Shown piece after piece: positions 27,021-38,960 of a DNA stretch of 64,000 nt. This DNA comes from Adineta steineri. Taxonomy: Eukaryota > Rotifera > Eurotatoria > Adinetida > Adinetidae. The position numbers were made by a program, and so were the translations under genes. The stretch covers positions 258,221 to 322,220 of the forward strand of contig CAJNOI010000009.1 of NCBI GenBank assembly GCA_905250115.1, read 5' to 3'. How positions within the stretch are numbered: position 1 is the first letter of the stretch; each line of letters starts with the position of its first letter. Below the pieces are notes generated by a model. It worked only from the letters and a program-made list of their open reading frames with translations. It had not been told where the DNA came from and ran no database searches.

Positions 27021-27515
27021 AATAATGATGATCAAATTAGCCCTCCGGAAAACATAAAAGGAGGAAGGACGAAATGATTGACATATTCGTGTGATAATCA
27101 ATTTTTAACTAATATATATTACGTGATTACGTATGTCTATATGTTGAAATAATAGGTGCATTTTTTTCGCTTTCTGCTTAACGAATATTGTAAAAACAAT
27201 AATAATATCGTTCGTATACATTAAGAGAAAGAGAACGAGATGAAGAAGAACAGAAATGCAAACATCATTCAAGTGGATATATGTATATATACCCAAAGGG
27301 TAAACGAACGGGACAGAACAAAGTAAAGAAAAACTATTGTTTTCCCGAAAATTGATGCTGTTCAATAGAAAAGTACACATTGAACACTCTTGTATCAAAT
27401 ATCCATTTATAAATGAAACGAAATTCATTCTATTGATAAGAATATAAAACATAAAAAAAAACGGCGTGTGATTTATTATCAAAAAGAAGAAGAAGAAAAA
27501 AAAGAATCTGAATAG
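24976..27515. other. Long intergenic region rich in microsatellites
   Basis: This 2.5 kb lies upstream of the HTH gene and downstream of the formin. It has (TA)n at 25250-25270, (TA)n around 26306-26340 and 26936-26955, and a GAT run at 26985-27020. Pyrimidine-rich stretches are frequent. No supportable coding exon was found. It probably holds the HTH gene promoter and 5'UTR. Confidence 0.5.
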
Positions 27516-30500
27516 TTATTTTATTTCACGTTCATCACCATCATCAAAAAGGCCTAGACGTGGTCGTCGTCGTCGTGGTGTAGTTGCAAATTTATTTTGT
27601 TTAAGTTCTGTCATAAGTGAATCCATAAAATTATTATCTGTTGTTTTGTTCATTAGATTTCCATTAATTAAATTAGTTTTTTGCTGCACCGGTAATGTTT
27701 TGGTTGAATTTAATAGTACTTTAGTCGATATTAAAGATTTTTCTCGTTCCTAAGTAAAAAAAACGGGGAAAAATTAAATTAGAGAATTTAAAATTTCTAC
27801 TTTATTTTCTTTTTCAACATGTTCGATTAAATGTCGAAATATTGTACAACAACTATCATAATTAAATTCATTTAAATCTGTTTCACCAAATTGTTTCATT
27901 AATTCTTTTTCTTGTTTATCACATTCATTGACTAATGGATCAAGAGTATTATTTAATTTTAAACTTGATTGCTATTTAGATAAAGACAAAAATCAATATA
28001 AAATCTTGCTTTTTCTTTTTCTTACTTCGTAAAATAATTTGTATTGTTTTATTATTTGTTCATCTTGAAGGAAATTTATTTGTTTAAGACCATCATCAAT
28101 CTTTTTTTTCCAATCAATATATTCTGCTTTGACGAGTTTAAATCTAGAGAAGAAAACAAATCAATATTTATTTTGAAAGAAATTTTCAAATGTGTTTTTT
28201 TTACTGTATATCATCAGCAAGCAATGGTTTTAAACCATCGATAAATTTAAAATTTTGTGGTGCATTTTCAAGAAGAACACCAAGTAAATTTCGGTATTCA
28301 GTTGAACGAATATCATGAAGTTGATCAAGAATATCTAATCGAAAACCAAATGCATTACCAGCATAGGAGCCCTAATTGAATAATTTATAAAATATATTTT
28401 TATCGAATATTGTTTAATGAATATTTACATAGTTAAGAAAATCGCCAACTGATAGTAGAGAACGAGCTAATTGTTTGAGAGATGAATCAGCTTGTAGGAA
28501 AGTTATTATTTTAATAACAGTTTCAAATTTTCGTTTTAAATCATCAAATGTTTCATCAAATTCAATGATAAGAATACGTGTTCGAGTACGAAATTCATAA
28601 GATGATAGAGAACCAACTTCGTGAATAAATTCTTCTGGTAATGTCCATTGTTCTCGTGGAGAATCATGAACAAGAATAATCTATATTTTAATAGAAAGAA
28701 AAAAAAGCTTCATAAAGTTATTATTATTTTATTATAGAAGTTTACTTCATCACTAGTTGGTAAAACTTTGAGTAACATACGAAGACATTCACCATTAAGA
28801 TTTGATTCTGAATCTTGAAGGGATTGAAGAAATGTATGTGCATCATTAAAATGAAATTTTTTCAAGAAGACATTTATAGCAATTGATCGATTACATGGTA
28901 AAATCTATGAATATATTTGAAAAATATGTTGAACGTAAATAAAATTCATTCTTACAGTTGTTGCTTTTGCTTTTGTCGGTAAAGTTGTATTATTATTCTC
29001 TTTATTGACCTTAAAACAATTTTCAAGTTGCGTAAAATTAATTTGAGCATCGACTTTTTTATTAACATCCATCCAAAATTGACTAGTAGCTGAAAGAAAA
29101 TATGTGTACGGAAAAGTATCAACGAAATCAAACATACCAAGAATAGTTTGCGGTAATTTTTTCCACTGTAATCGACGTACTTGACCTTTTGGTTTAGGAA
29201 TACTATCGACTAAAGCGGATAAACCAGTAGTAGATGTATTGTTACCAAATTGTGCTAGTATTGGAGGTGCAGGCGCTCCTGGAAAACCTGATGGTGGTGG
29301 TGGTGGAGGAGGTGGTGCTCCTGGCAAACCTGGTGGCGGCGGTGGAGGAGGTGGTGCTCCTCCAAATCCGCTGGATGGCAGTGGCGGTGGTGGTGGTGGA
29401 GGCACTCCTCCAAACCCACTTGATGGCAGTGGTGGTGGTGGAGGTATTCCTCCAAACCCGCTTGATGGTAGTGGTGGTGGTGGTATATTGGACGAATTTA
29501 CTTGCATATTACCCGGAAATGGAGGTGGTGGTGGTATATTGGGCGAATTTACTTGCATATTACCCGGAAATGGAGGTGGTGGTGGTATAACAGAAGGAGT
29601 TACTTGTAAGTTTGCCGGTAGAGGTGGAGGTGGTGGTATAGCAGAAGGAGTTACTTGTAAGTTTGCAGGCAGAGCTGGTGGTGGTGGTATAAAAGTTGGA
29701 GTAACTTGTAAATTTGCGGGTAGAGGTGGAGGTGGTGGTATATAAGCAGGAGTTGTTTGTAAATTGGCGGGTAGAGGTGGAGGTTGAGGTATTGCAAAAG
29801 TCTGATTCAAATTAGTGGGCAATAATAGTGGCACGTCTTCGGGAGCAGATGACTGGATAAGACGAAGTTCAGTATCGGTCATTGTTTTTGTGTTAATTAA
29901 CATAGATGTTGGTGGAATTTCATTTAGTTTTTGTAATGGTTGTTCATTTGTAAGAACTGGATTTGGTTTTGGAATGTCAGGAACTTCTTGATGGGTAGAA
30001 GAGGATTTAATATCAGCAAGAGGTACGAAATCTGTTTGTACTTCTTTTTCGATTGTTTTTCTTTCTGTTTTTTTCTCTTGTGCTTGCGAGATAAATTGAA
30101 GAAGATCTTGCAGAACTTTTTCTCTATTAAAAAAAAATCGAAAATCATACATTAATTTATAATTTTATTTCTTTATACCGTTCAACTGAATCTGAATATG
30201 ATAACATGGAATATAAGAGTTGCATTGCAGTAAGAAACACAGCTGAATCTTTTTCATCCGTTGCTAACTAATAAAAACAAAGATAGATAAATATATATAC
30301 ATCTTATTAATAAAATTCTTTTAACAACAAACCTGTAATGTAATAGCTTGACAAACAGCTTGATTATCATTCTGATCAAAATGTCCTAAAAAGTCTTCTT
30401 CATCCCGTTGTTGTTCTTCAATAAAACTATCAATTTGAATATCTATATCCTCATCTTCATCAGCTCGAGCTTGTTCTAATATTGATAAAAATCCATTTGC

Positions 30501-31512
30501 TACAAACATTCATTTATCAATAAGAATAATGAATAAAAAAACTATAAACTTACAATAAAGAATATTTCGATAAGAAAGTCGTTTTTCCATTGCTTCAGTT
30601 GATGATAAAATACCATTGAGTAATGCAATAGCTGACCATTTATGTTTTGGAATAACAGAATGTTTAAGTTGTTCAAGAATAACCACAAACATATTTGATA
30701 GATTATTAAATGCCTTACAAAAAGAAATATCAAAAGTTTATATCAACAAAACAATTAATTCGCTTATTTACCTCAAAATCTTCTAATGCTTTAAGAACTA
30801 ATTCATAACCAGTTTGTGAAAACACACATAGAGCAGTTAATAATTCAAATACACGCATACGAATTTCAATCGATGGAACAGTTAAAACTAAAATGCAAAA
30901 ATTTATTTTTTTTGCTAAGATAATTTTTAAATTAATGATTTAACCTTTCGTTATTGAATCAACATATTGTGGATTTGATGCAATATGTTCAAATAATTCA
31001 CTTATATTCATCATAGCTCGAAGACATTGTAATGTTTCATTAACAAGAATAGCATCAACAAGTGATAAACCTTTCGTTGTAATTTGTTCAAGATAAGTAA
31101 GTAATGCATGTAAACCACCTTGTTCAGCAAATTCTATTGTCCATGTTCGATTATTTGAATCTGATAATTTCTTTTTTAATAATACACATTTCATAAATGT
31201 TAAATCATTAAATATGCTAATTGCTTCTTCATATGTCGAAAATTTTTGTTGATCATTTGTTAAACGTTGTTTTTTATCTCGACTTTGTTCGATTATACGA
31301 CGAGCGGAACGAATAAATAGTTCACGTCCTCGAACAGGTTTTATTACTGTTTGTCGTTGTATATATTCACGAAAGGAATCAGGACGATATATTGAAGATC
31401 TTGGTGGTGCCAAACTAGTTTTAGTCGAAGGTGTAATTGAAGAATTTAGTAAAGTAGTTGTATTAAGCGCTGGTTTAGGTGACAAAGCAGGTGGAATGTA
31501 TACACGTCTCAT
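27516..31512 (-). CDS. INF2-like formin (DID-FH1-FH2-DAD)
   Basis: Formins nucleate and elongate actin filaments. The ATG is 31512-31510 and the stop 27518-27516. The N-terminal regulatory armadillo region (30180-31512) includes LKKKLSDSNNRTWTIEFAEQ, CLRAMMNI, VFELLTALCVF and SFIEEQQRDEEDFLGHF. These align best with the INF2 DID (LRKRLEG...FLEQSGL, CVRALMN, VFELLAALC). The FH1 (29230-29800) is a series of polyproline runs, several in a 17-residue repeat. FH2 follows: RRLQWKKLPQTILG, INVFLKKFHFNDAHTF and LLSVGDFLNYGSYAGNAFGF, the conserved GxFLNYG...GF core. The C-terminus has MDSLMTELKQNKF followed by RRRRPR, a textbook DAD motif, so autoinhibition is likely. An acceptor lies just before the ATG, implying a 5'UTR exon or trans-splicing. 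Confidence 0.88.
29226..29800 (-). repeat. FH1 coding minisatellite (51-bp unit)
   Basis: The FH1 exon contains tandem 51-bp units encoding 17-residue modules of the form IPPPPPLPANLQVTPSx. About six occur, two of them near-identical in the variant IPPPPPFPGNMQVNSxN. Three LPSSGFGG-linked polyproline modules follow. Each unit supplies one potential profilin-binding proline run, so copy number sets FH1 length. Confidence 0.8.
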
Positions 31513-32929
31513 GTTTGATCTAAATAAAAATAAAAATTATGTAGAATTTAATGAATAAATTATTGATCATACATCTGTTTCGAAAAATACCCAATATAAA
31601 AATAAAAGATTTGAATAAAAAGATTTGGTATGTACAAAAAGAAAAAATTTGTTACTGTCATTCTATTATTTATTATCTCGATTGATAAGAAAGAAGAAAC
31701 AATAGCTATAACATGGATTAAATAAATTCAAAAGATATTCTATTGGTTAATAAAGATATACATATAAATACAATTAAAATATTACGAAAAGAATAAGTTA
31801 ATTAAAGGCTGCGTGACAGTCGCTTTTTATGCGTCCTATTGGTTATAGTAACTCAACATGTGTTTTTTTCGTATTACACGTCTTTATATATATATGTATG
31901 CATACGAAATAAAATGCAGTCGTTGATGTTAATGATAAGAAACAGCTCCTTTTTTTTTGCCCTCGAAATAATGATTCAACTCACACATTCTTTGAATAAG
32001 AAGAATGTATAATATAAAGGTGTATGTTTTTTTCTTTCGTAGCTTATAAAACATTGAATCGCATATATATTGCACATTTTCTGATGGTGATTTAAGCTTA
32101 AATAAATTTTTTTCAATGTTTTTTCTTCTAAAGAACTGTCAACGATGAGTAATAGAAATGTATTTGTTAATAAATAATTTAATATATGCAGTAGAATGAG
32201 TTTCTCTAGGCCATTTATTTATTTTTTTGTATTAAACAATCATTGAATAATATTTAAAAAGTATTATGATGATTCAGCTCGGAATAAATTCAGATATAAT
32301 GAATAATGTTTATACAAAATGATTAATCGAAATTTTTGAATATCGAACAAATGTGTTTCTTGAATCATTAGAATTATTCATAATTTAATCACACGTGAAA
32401 GGACGAACAACATTTGCAAGGCAATGAAAATCGACTATCCAACGAGGAAGCAAATAGACATAATTTATTTCATTTGAAGATTTAACTATTGTAATTTTTA
32501 TCTTCACCCTGAATTTTGCATGTACTCTTTGCTTGTTGTTTATGTGAAGAATTATGAAAAGAAAAGAATTACTTTTTGTATTTTAACTTATGCACGTTTC
32601 TTCTCTTGCTTGTTCGTGTATATATGTATATTTATATAATAAGTTCACATTACTATCTTCTCATTGTCGGACTGAATTATTAGATAAAATAGTCTTTTAT
32701 GTTATCAACACTTCATTGGGCTCATCACATAAAAATCTTCTTCATTTTTTTTGACACAAGAGAAGTTTGTCGATAGTAAAAGGAAGCTACTATTGAAAAT
32801 ATCAAAAATAAAGACAAACAACTCTGGTCTTCTGTCTATTGAGAAATATACATTTTCTATTCATAAATAAATTAAAACTATCAAAAGATAATGATTTATT
32901 TGTAATTGCAAGATACTAATTAAAGCAAT
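31513..32929. other. Intergenic AT-rich spacer
   Basis: 1.4 kb upstream of the formin and downstream of the B-box-like gene. No exon or ordered repeat is supportable. An inverted CCAAT (attggtt) occurs at about 31839, roughly 330 bp upstream of the formin ATG. Confidence 0.4.
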
Positions 32930-34231
32930 CTATAGCTTATGAAATTTGACTTCATTTTTAGTCGAAACAACTAACGTATCTAACTCGAATAGAATAACGC
33001 GATGTGGATTTGGATTGTAAGCAAATGTTTTCTTCATTTTTCCGTCATTGGTAATGTGCAAAAATCGTCCATTCTCATGATCGGCTATCAGCCATTCATT
33101 GTGCATGAGCGAACAGCAATGAAAGAATGCGTTATCATTACAAGGAATATCAAGTTGTAGTATCCATATAGAATCGAAAGTTTCAATTGATCGCAATTCC
33201 ATTCGTACAACTTTGTCCGATTTATTCTTAACAATGAGGGCAAGTGTTTCGTTTGTATATACGATATTATGAATTATTTCATCTCTTGAAGAAATATGAG
33301 AAGATTTCCATTCTTTAATAAATTTCATCGAAGGTAATAGATTATATTGCACGATAGATGAAGGACGTCGTTTTGTCGACAAAAAAAGAGTTGTATCTGA
33401 GCATGTACACGAAAGCCAACGTTCTTTAATCGTAGGTACATTTTCAATCATTAAAGTATTTTTATCGATTAGAAAAACGTTATTTTCATCAATCACAACG
33501 AATTTATTTAATGTCGATGACCAACAAAAATCATAAATTTTTTCCGAATACCATACTGTCTGCTTGACTATGTTCATCTCTCGATCAATCAAACATAAAT
33601 TTGGTTTTCGATGTATTAACACATGTTGACCATTGCAAGTTAATGCCATACGACTTTCTAAAGGATAATTAATTTTTTTATAGGTAGATGATAAAGTTAG
33701 TAAATCAATCTCATGTTCAATTTTTTCGTTGATACAAATACAATCATCATCTATTACTAATGGACGTATGTTGATTTGAAAATATGTTCGATCAATTCTA
33801 TGCAGTTGTTCTTCTAGATGACGAATAGATGATGTTAATAAATCAATATCTTGTTTGGTAGTTTCTTGTTCACGAATAAGTTCTGCTACTTTTGATTGTA
33901 GTCGATTATATTCTTTTTCTTGTTCTCGAACTTTTCCACTCATACATTCATTAAGTTGTTGATGTTTTAGTTCAAAAAAACGATCGATTTCTTCATGACA
34001 TTTCACACGCCACTGGTCAAGTTTTTCATAATAACTTTCGTTTGTTTTTTGAATATTTAATGTTTTAAAACGATTACCTAATGCATTAATTTCATCTGCC
34101 AAAGAATCTAACTCGGATATTAGTAAAGCATTATGTTCATTTAAATGTTGAAGACATAGATTTTGTTTGCAACAATCGCATAGACCACGTGATGTACGAC
34201 TGCATTTTACTAAACCACATGGTTGAGACAT
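32930..34231 (-). CDS. B-box-like zinc finger / coiled-coil / propeller protein, single exon
   Basis: Function unknown. The 433-residue frame is intronless, unlike all its neighbours. The N-terminus has Cys/His spacing CGLVKC...GLCDCCKQNLCLQHLNEHN, resembling a divergent B-box. Residues ~35-150 are a predicted coiled coil rich in Leu, Glu, Gln and Lys (for example EIDRFFELKHQQLNECMSGK). The C-terminal ~260 residues contain repeated beta-strand patterns with aromatic and Asp turns (NLCLIDREMNIVKQTVWYS, KFVVIDENNVFLIDKNTLMI, GRFLHITNDGKMKKTF), consistent with a WD/NHL-like propeller without a clean motif. The layout recalls TRIM-type proteins lacking a RING. Similar single-exon genes are, to my knowledge, abundant in bdelloids. 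The start is the first ATG (34231-34229). Confidence 0.7.
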   Translation of the reverse strand: MSQPCGLVKCSRTSRGLCDCCKQNLCLQHLNEHNALLISELDSLADEINALGNRFKTLNIQKTNESYYEKLDQWRVKCHEEIDRFFELKHQQLNECMSGKVREQEKEYNRLQSKVAELIREQETTKQDIDLLTSSIRHLEEQLHRIDRTYFQINIRPLVIDDDCICINEKIEHEIDLLTLSSTYKKINYPLESRMALTCNGQHVLIHRKPNLCLIDREMNIVKQTVWYSEKIYDFCWSSTLNKFVVIDENNVFLIDKNTLMIENVPTIKERWLSCTCSDTTLFLSTKRRPSSIVQYNLLPSMKFIKEWKSSHISSRDEIIHNIVYTNETLALIVKNKSDKVVRMELRSIETFDSIWILQLDIPCNDNAFFHCCSLMHNEWLIADHENGRFLHITNDGKMKKTFAYNPNPHRVILFELDTLVVSTKNEVKFHKL

Positions 34232-35681
34232 TTATATATATACGATTATGAATTCTTTGTTCTGCTGAGAAATATAATATGAAGAAATGAAAATGGTTTC
34301 TACGCGAATGAAAGTCATAATTATTGGTTGGATTACACCGTTGAAAGTTGATATACCTAGAAGTTAAAATTTAATATAAGATGTCGCAAGAAGAACACTT
34401 TCATGACAAATAAATTGAATAGAAGCCATAAAAAAAGATAAATATTCCGTATTTGATAATTATTTTGTTAATGATATTTACGTTTAGAAGTGGTTTTGCG
34501 TTCATCTACTATATGAACTTCTTTGACGTTTTTATTCATTTTGTTCTCCCAAAAAAACTAATCTATCGGAACCATTTATAAATGACTTTAATGAATTAAT
34601 ACATCGTTACTAATGTTATATTCTTTGCCGAGCTCAACAATATAAGATTGTGATGATCTCAATACATGCCAATTGTTCCGAATATCGAAGAATATTCACA
34701 GATGAAGTTAGTATTACTTTAGTAAGAAATTCTTGCTTTTTCTCACTAAAACTAGATAGAATTCAAGATTTTATTTTAGTACGGAAGGAACTGATCAAAT
34801 AACCAATTATATAATCTTTTTTCACCATTCTAAATGTTGTCACTGTCAGTGCTTGTACAAACACTTCACATCAATAAAACATAGATGAATCAAAAGAATT
34901 AATTCATCGATTTAATAGTGCCATCAGCATAAATTTTATTGCCATACACATTTATTTACGATCTCTTTCTACACTTGATACTTCTATATTGATTCGTAAG
35001 AATTCTTAGCTCTTTACAACTAATTATATTGTCTACTTTCAAATTTACTTTTTAGCTAATCTGCACTAGCACAATAGATTGTATAGAATCATCCATGTTT
35101 TTTGTACCCAGAGAAATTGATTCATCATTGAGACGACTCTTCTTAAGTGGTCGGAATTTATCATGAATACCAAGCATTTCTGTAAATACTTCGAATAGTA
35201 TTCATTCAGAATCTTTTTATATTACTCGTTAAAGCTATCAGATTGTAGACTCAATCATCACAAAGAGAAATGAGCAATTGATCAATACTGTTATATTGAT
35301 TTATTCTTCAACTAATATTTACTTTTTTGTTAACTATTTATACACTTCCTGCTTCTAAAATAAATGTATTACATCGTATCTCTTTCTTCTATTAAATTCC
35401 TATCACAATACGAAAATATTGAATAATTAATTCTAAAAATTACATGAATTTATGTGAAATAACCTTCATGCTGTATTTATCTATATTTCTCTTGAGCATC
35501 ACCATTAAAAAACGAATAGCCATGCAATTGTGACTATATCTTTTGATCATAAAAAGTAAAAAAATAACAATAAAAATATAACAGAAAATGAAAATCACTT
35601 TACAAACATATATAAAGATAATTAATAATACAAAAAAAAAGAAATAATCTTCTGCTTTTTTGTGTAAAAAAAAGAAATTTC
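34232..35681. other. Intergenic AT-rich spacer
   Basis: About 1.45 kb of AT-rich DNA. No exon with protein-like composition flanked by splice sites, no RNA gene and no ordered repeat was found. Confidence 0.4.
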
Positions 35682-36354
35682 TCATTGATATTCTTCATTA
35701 AGAGCATCATAATAAATATCTTCATCACATGTTATTACATTCGGTTTCTTCCATCTCATTCTTATTCCATTTATAATATGATATGTACGAGCTTTTAACG
35801 TATAACAACCTCCATTTGATGAATAATATTTATAGAAAAAATTTGAAAATGAACTTACAGTCTTTTCAAATGATCGATTTGTAAATGGTTCAAATAAAAT
35901 TGATAATAAATAAAATATTTGATAAATTTTAAATGTTAAATTCATTAAACGTGCAATTATAAGATGAATAGCAGAAAATATTGATCTTAACATTTGTATC
36001 CATCCGTGAACAGTATGAATAATTCGAATTAATGTTTCAATAAATCTTAAGATTTTTCGTGTTATACGATCAATAATTATAAATAAACGAACAATAAATG
36101 TTACACTTAAACATAATGAACGGTATGTTCGATGAAGATTAGAAAACAAAGATCGTGAACGAAATTTTGGTTGTGGTTTTTCTAATGGCCAATATTCAGA
36201 TTTTAAACGATATTTACTAGAGAAAAAAAATAATGATTTATATACATAGATACAATAATAATAAAATGAAATTTTACGATTTAAAACGTGTAAGTAATGA
36301 CGAACGTTGAAATGGTTTATATTGATATTGCTTTTTTGTTTTGAATAAAGTCAT
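35682..36354 (-). CDS. Unrecognised 203-residue protein with a hydrophobic helical core
   Basis: Not recognised. Two exons (36278-36354 and 35682-36216) join in frame to 203 residues. The N-terminal ~55 residues are basic and aromatic (MTLFKTKKQYQYKPFQRSSL). Residues ~60-140 are a long run of Ile/Leu/Phe-rich helices punctuated by Arg and His (LCLSVTFIVRLFIIIDRITR, IIHTVHGWIQMLRSIF, IYQIFYLLSILF), suggesting membrane-associated or amphipathic helices rather than clean transmembrane spans. The C-terminus is polar and acidic (ITCDEDIYYDALNEEYQ). Consistent splicing and frame across both exons support a real gene. There is no close neighbour to suggest a role. Confidence 0.6.
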
Positions 36355-38207
36355 ACTTTGATATGATGGTATTCTTGTTTATGTGGTCAGCATGCGAAAA
36401 GAACGGGAGAAAATATGCTGGAATGATGAGAAGCAGCCTGTAAACATCAAAATGTATCATAATTTTTTTTCGCCGTAGTCACACTATATATATTAGTAAC
36501 GACGAAGGACAAAAGAACGTGAAGATGTGTTGACAAATAAGTTACAGGTATGAAGTTGAAAAAATATATATATTCTTATCTATGGCGATGAATTTGTGTG
36601 GACGATTAGAATGTTCTTCTTTTATCGAGCCATATTCTTGGTAGAATGTATTCTTTCTTTTGATGTAATATATGTATAATACAATATTTAAATTACGAGA
36701 ATGAAGAACAAACTTGTCGTCGTTAAGTATTTTTCTTTGAAAGAAAAAGAACACAAAATGAAATGTTATTATCAAAATGAAGAAACAAAGAATTTATTAG
36801 AACTATTATGAATAATTATTGACATTCTGTGATAGGTCGACTATCCTATATGACAAACATTTCGTCTTTTATTATCATGCGAAAGGAAAATAGCAAGCGA
36901 CATGTGATCTAATTTCGTCCCCAATCACGAATACATGTGCTGGTGATGGAGTCGCTAACAAGAAAAAAAAATCTATATACAATTCGAACCAATTAAATTT
37001 TCTTTCTTTGTCTATAGAAAGAAAAAAATATCTTATGTACTCTGTTAAAAACTATATATATATATTTAATCATCAAGTGAAGCGAAATTGAAATAAAAGG
37101 TTTTCTGATATAAATTACTCATATCGTCTATCGCAAAAAAATAACAGATGTAAGCATATAAACTATATTTTGAAGCAAAAATACTGTATCTGCTTAATTG
37201 GGTCATGTAGCATATTGTGTTGAATAAGAAACATATACAATATTTGTATAATAAATATCTCGGTTTAGGAAAATGGAAGAATAGGAAAAACAAAAGAAGA
37301 TAGAATTAATGTAATTGTTAAGGTTCCACATAATATCATATGAGACAGATTCTATTTATTTCGCTAAAAACTACTTACGAGTCTCATGAGAAATCACATG
37401 TCATATGTATTTAGCTAAGCATTTTGTTTGTAGTTAATAAGAATTTGTTATGATTTCATTTCCAAGAAAAATTAGAGTCAATTGAAGACATTCATAATCG
37501 ATTTTGTATTAATAAGTCATTAGATACTCTATTACTAATGCTAAATGATATAAAATATACATTGTACTAATTTCATATTGATAGGTTTTATTAAATGAAT
37601 AGGAAGAGAATGAAATGAATTGATTATCATCAGTAGTATTCACGAAATTTTGCATATCCAAATATGCTCCAGGAAAATTCTCTATAAACAATTATAGACT
37701 TTTTTTCCTTCTGTGCACTTCTAAAATCGATTTTTTTTTCTCGCCTGTTAATTGTGAAATTTGATATAGATTTGAAAAACATGATTAGAAATAAATTAAT
37801 ATAGTTTATAAACAAAAATCAAGTATGAATAATATTTTCGTTTGCAGACACATGGTTGTTTAAATGAGTAATCATTCGTATATTCAATCAGATATCTTTT
37901 AATTCTTGTCTATCATGTTGAAGTAATTCATACTACTCAAATTACTAAGTAAAGAATATATATATATATATGCTTATTGTTACACTTGTCGACACGTACA
38001 AATATATATATATATATAACAAAAGAATTTTAGATATCAATTAAAAACTTCGATGAGTATTCAAAACTTTCCTTGTGTATTTTTTTTTCTTATTTTTGTT
38101 TATTCATGATGTTTTCTTATTGTTCTTTTTTTTTCGTAATTCTTGTTAAACAAAAACAATCGAGAGAAATCTTGCAACGACAAAAAAAAACCAAAACACA
38201 TGCATGC
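36355..38207. other. Intergenic AT-rich spacer
   Basis: About 1.85 kb of low-GC DNA with short AT microsatellites (37061-37069, 37961-37973, 38003-38016). No supportable gene; open frames here are short and A/T-biased. Confidence 0.4.
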
Positions 38208-38691
38208 TTATGATGTTGCAATAGCAGTCGATTGTTCACCTGGTACTGTTCGAATAATGTCTGAATCACCTGGGTCAGTAATAGCAAGAATACCAACACG
38301 GAAATATTTACCGCAAGCTGTACCTAATTCAATATTATTTCCACCATAATGATGTACACCAGTTTTAGCTAACATAGCATAATATTCGATTTCACTTTTT
38401 CTAAAAACAAAAAAATAAACAATAAGAGATAAAATAATTAAAGATAGACAAACAAACCTGATTTGTGGTGTATTAGCTGAGACAAGAATTAATTTGGCTT
38501 GTCCATTGCGTAATGCCTTCAATGTTTGACGATAGCCAAGAACATATTTACCGGATTTCATAACAAGTTGGAGACGTTGATTAATTGTCTCAGCTTGTTT
38601 TTTCTATATTCATTGAAAGAAATACATAAAAACTAATTGAAAATATGAATTTTTTCACACATACTCCGGCGACTTTTTTTGGTTGTGGCAT
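38208..38691 (-). CDS. RPL30: Ribosomal protein eL30
   Basis: Large-subunit ribosomal protein eL30. The ATG is 38691-38689 and the stop 38210-38208. Three exons join to 121 residues (human 115). Conserved blocks are [60 protein letters not shown] and [17 protein letters not shown]. The first exon encodes only MPQPKKVAG. It is head to head with the SR-protein gene, with 269 bp between the two start codons. Confidence 0.97.
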
Positions 38692-38960
38692 GATGTTAAT
38701 TGGAAAATCTACAAAGAGATAAATTTAAAAGATCTTCTCGAACATATAAAAAAATATGAAATGATAAACAAAATCCAATTTGAATGGTAAATGGTATTTT
38801 AATGTCATTATATTGATTGGAGTAAAATATCGAATAGGTCTCGACCTCCTTCATACATATTAATTCATTTGAGCGGCGCTACAATCGTTAATAAATTGTT
38901 TGTTATTTTTTCTAATGTATATATATATATATCAAACAGCATTAAATTCGAAAAAACTAA
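38692..38960. promoter_or_regulatory. Bidirectional promoter region of RPL30 and SR gene
   Basis: Only 269 bp separate the two divergent start codons, so both promoters and both 5'UTRs must share it. It contains a short GC-rich element (gagcggcgctac, about 38870-38881) in otherwise AT-rich DNA and an AT repeat near 38920-38932. The exact start sites cannot be read. Confidence 0.5.

Noticed and set aside
29234..29745. Plus-strand Gly-rich open frames
   Set aside because: Antisense of the formin polyproline FH1 repeat; Gly runs are the complement of Pro codons.
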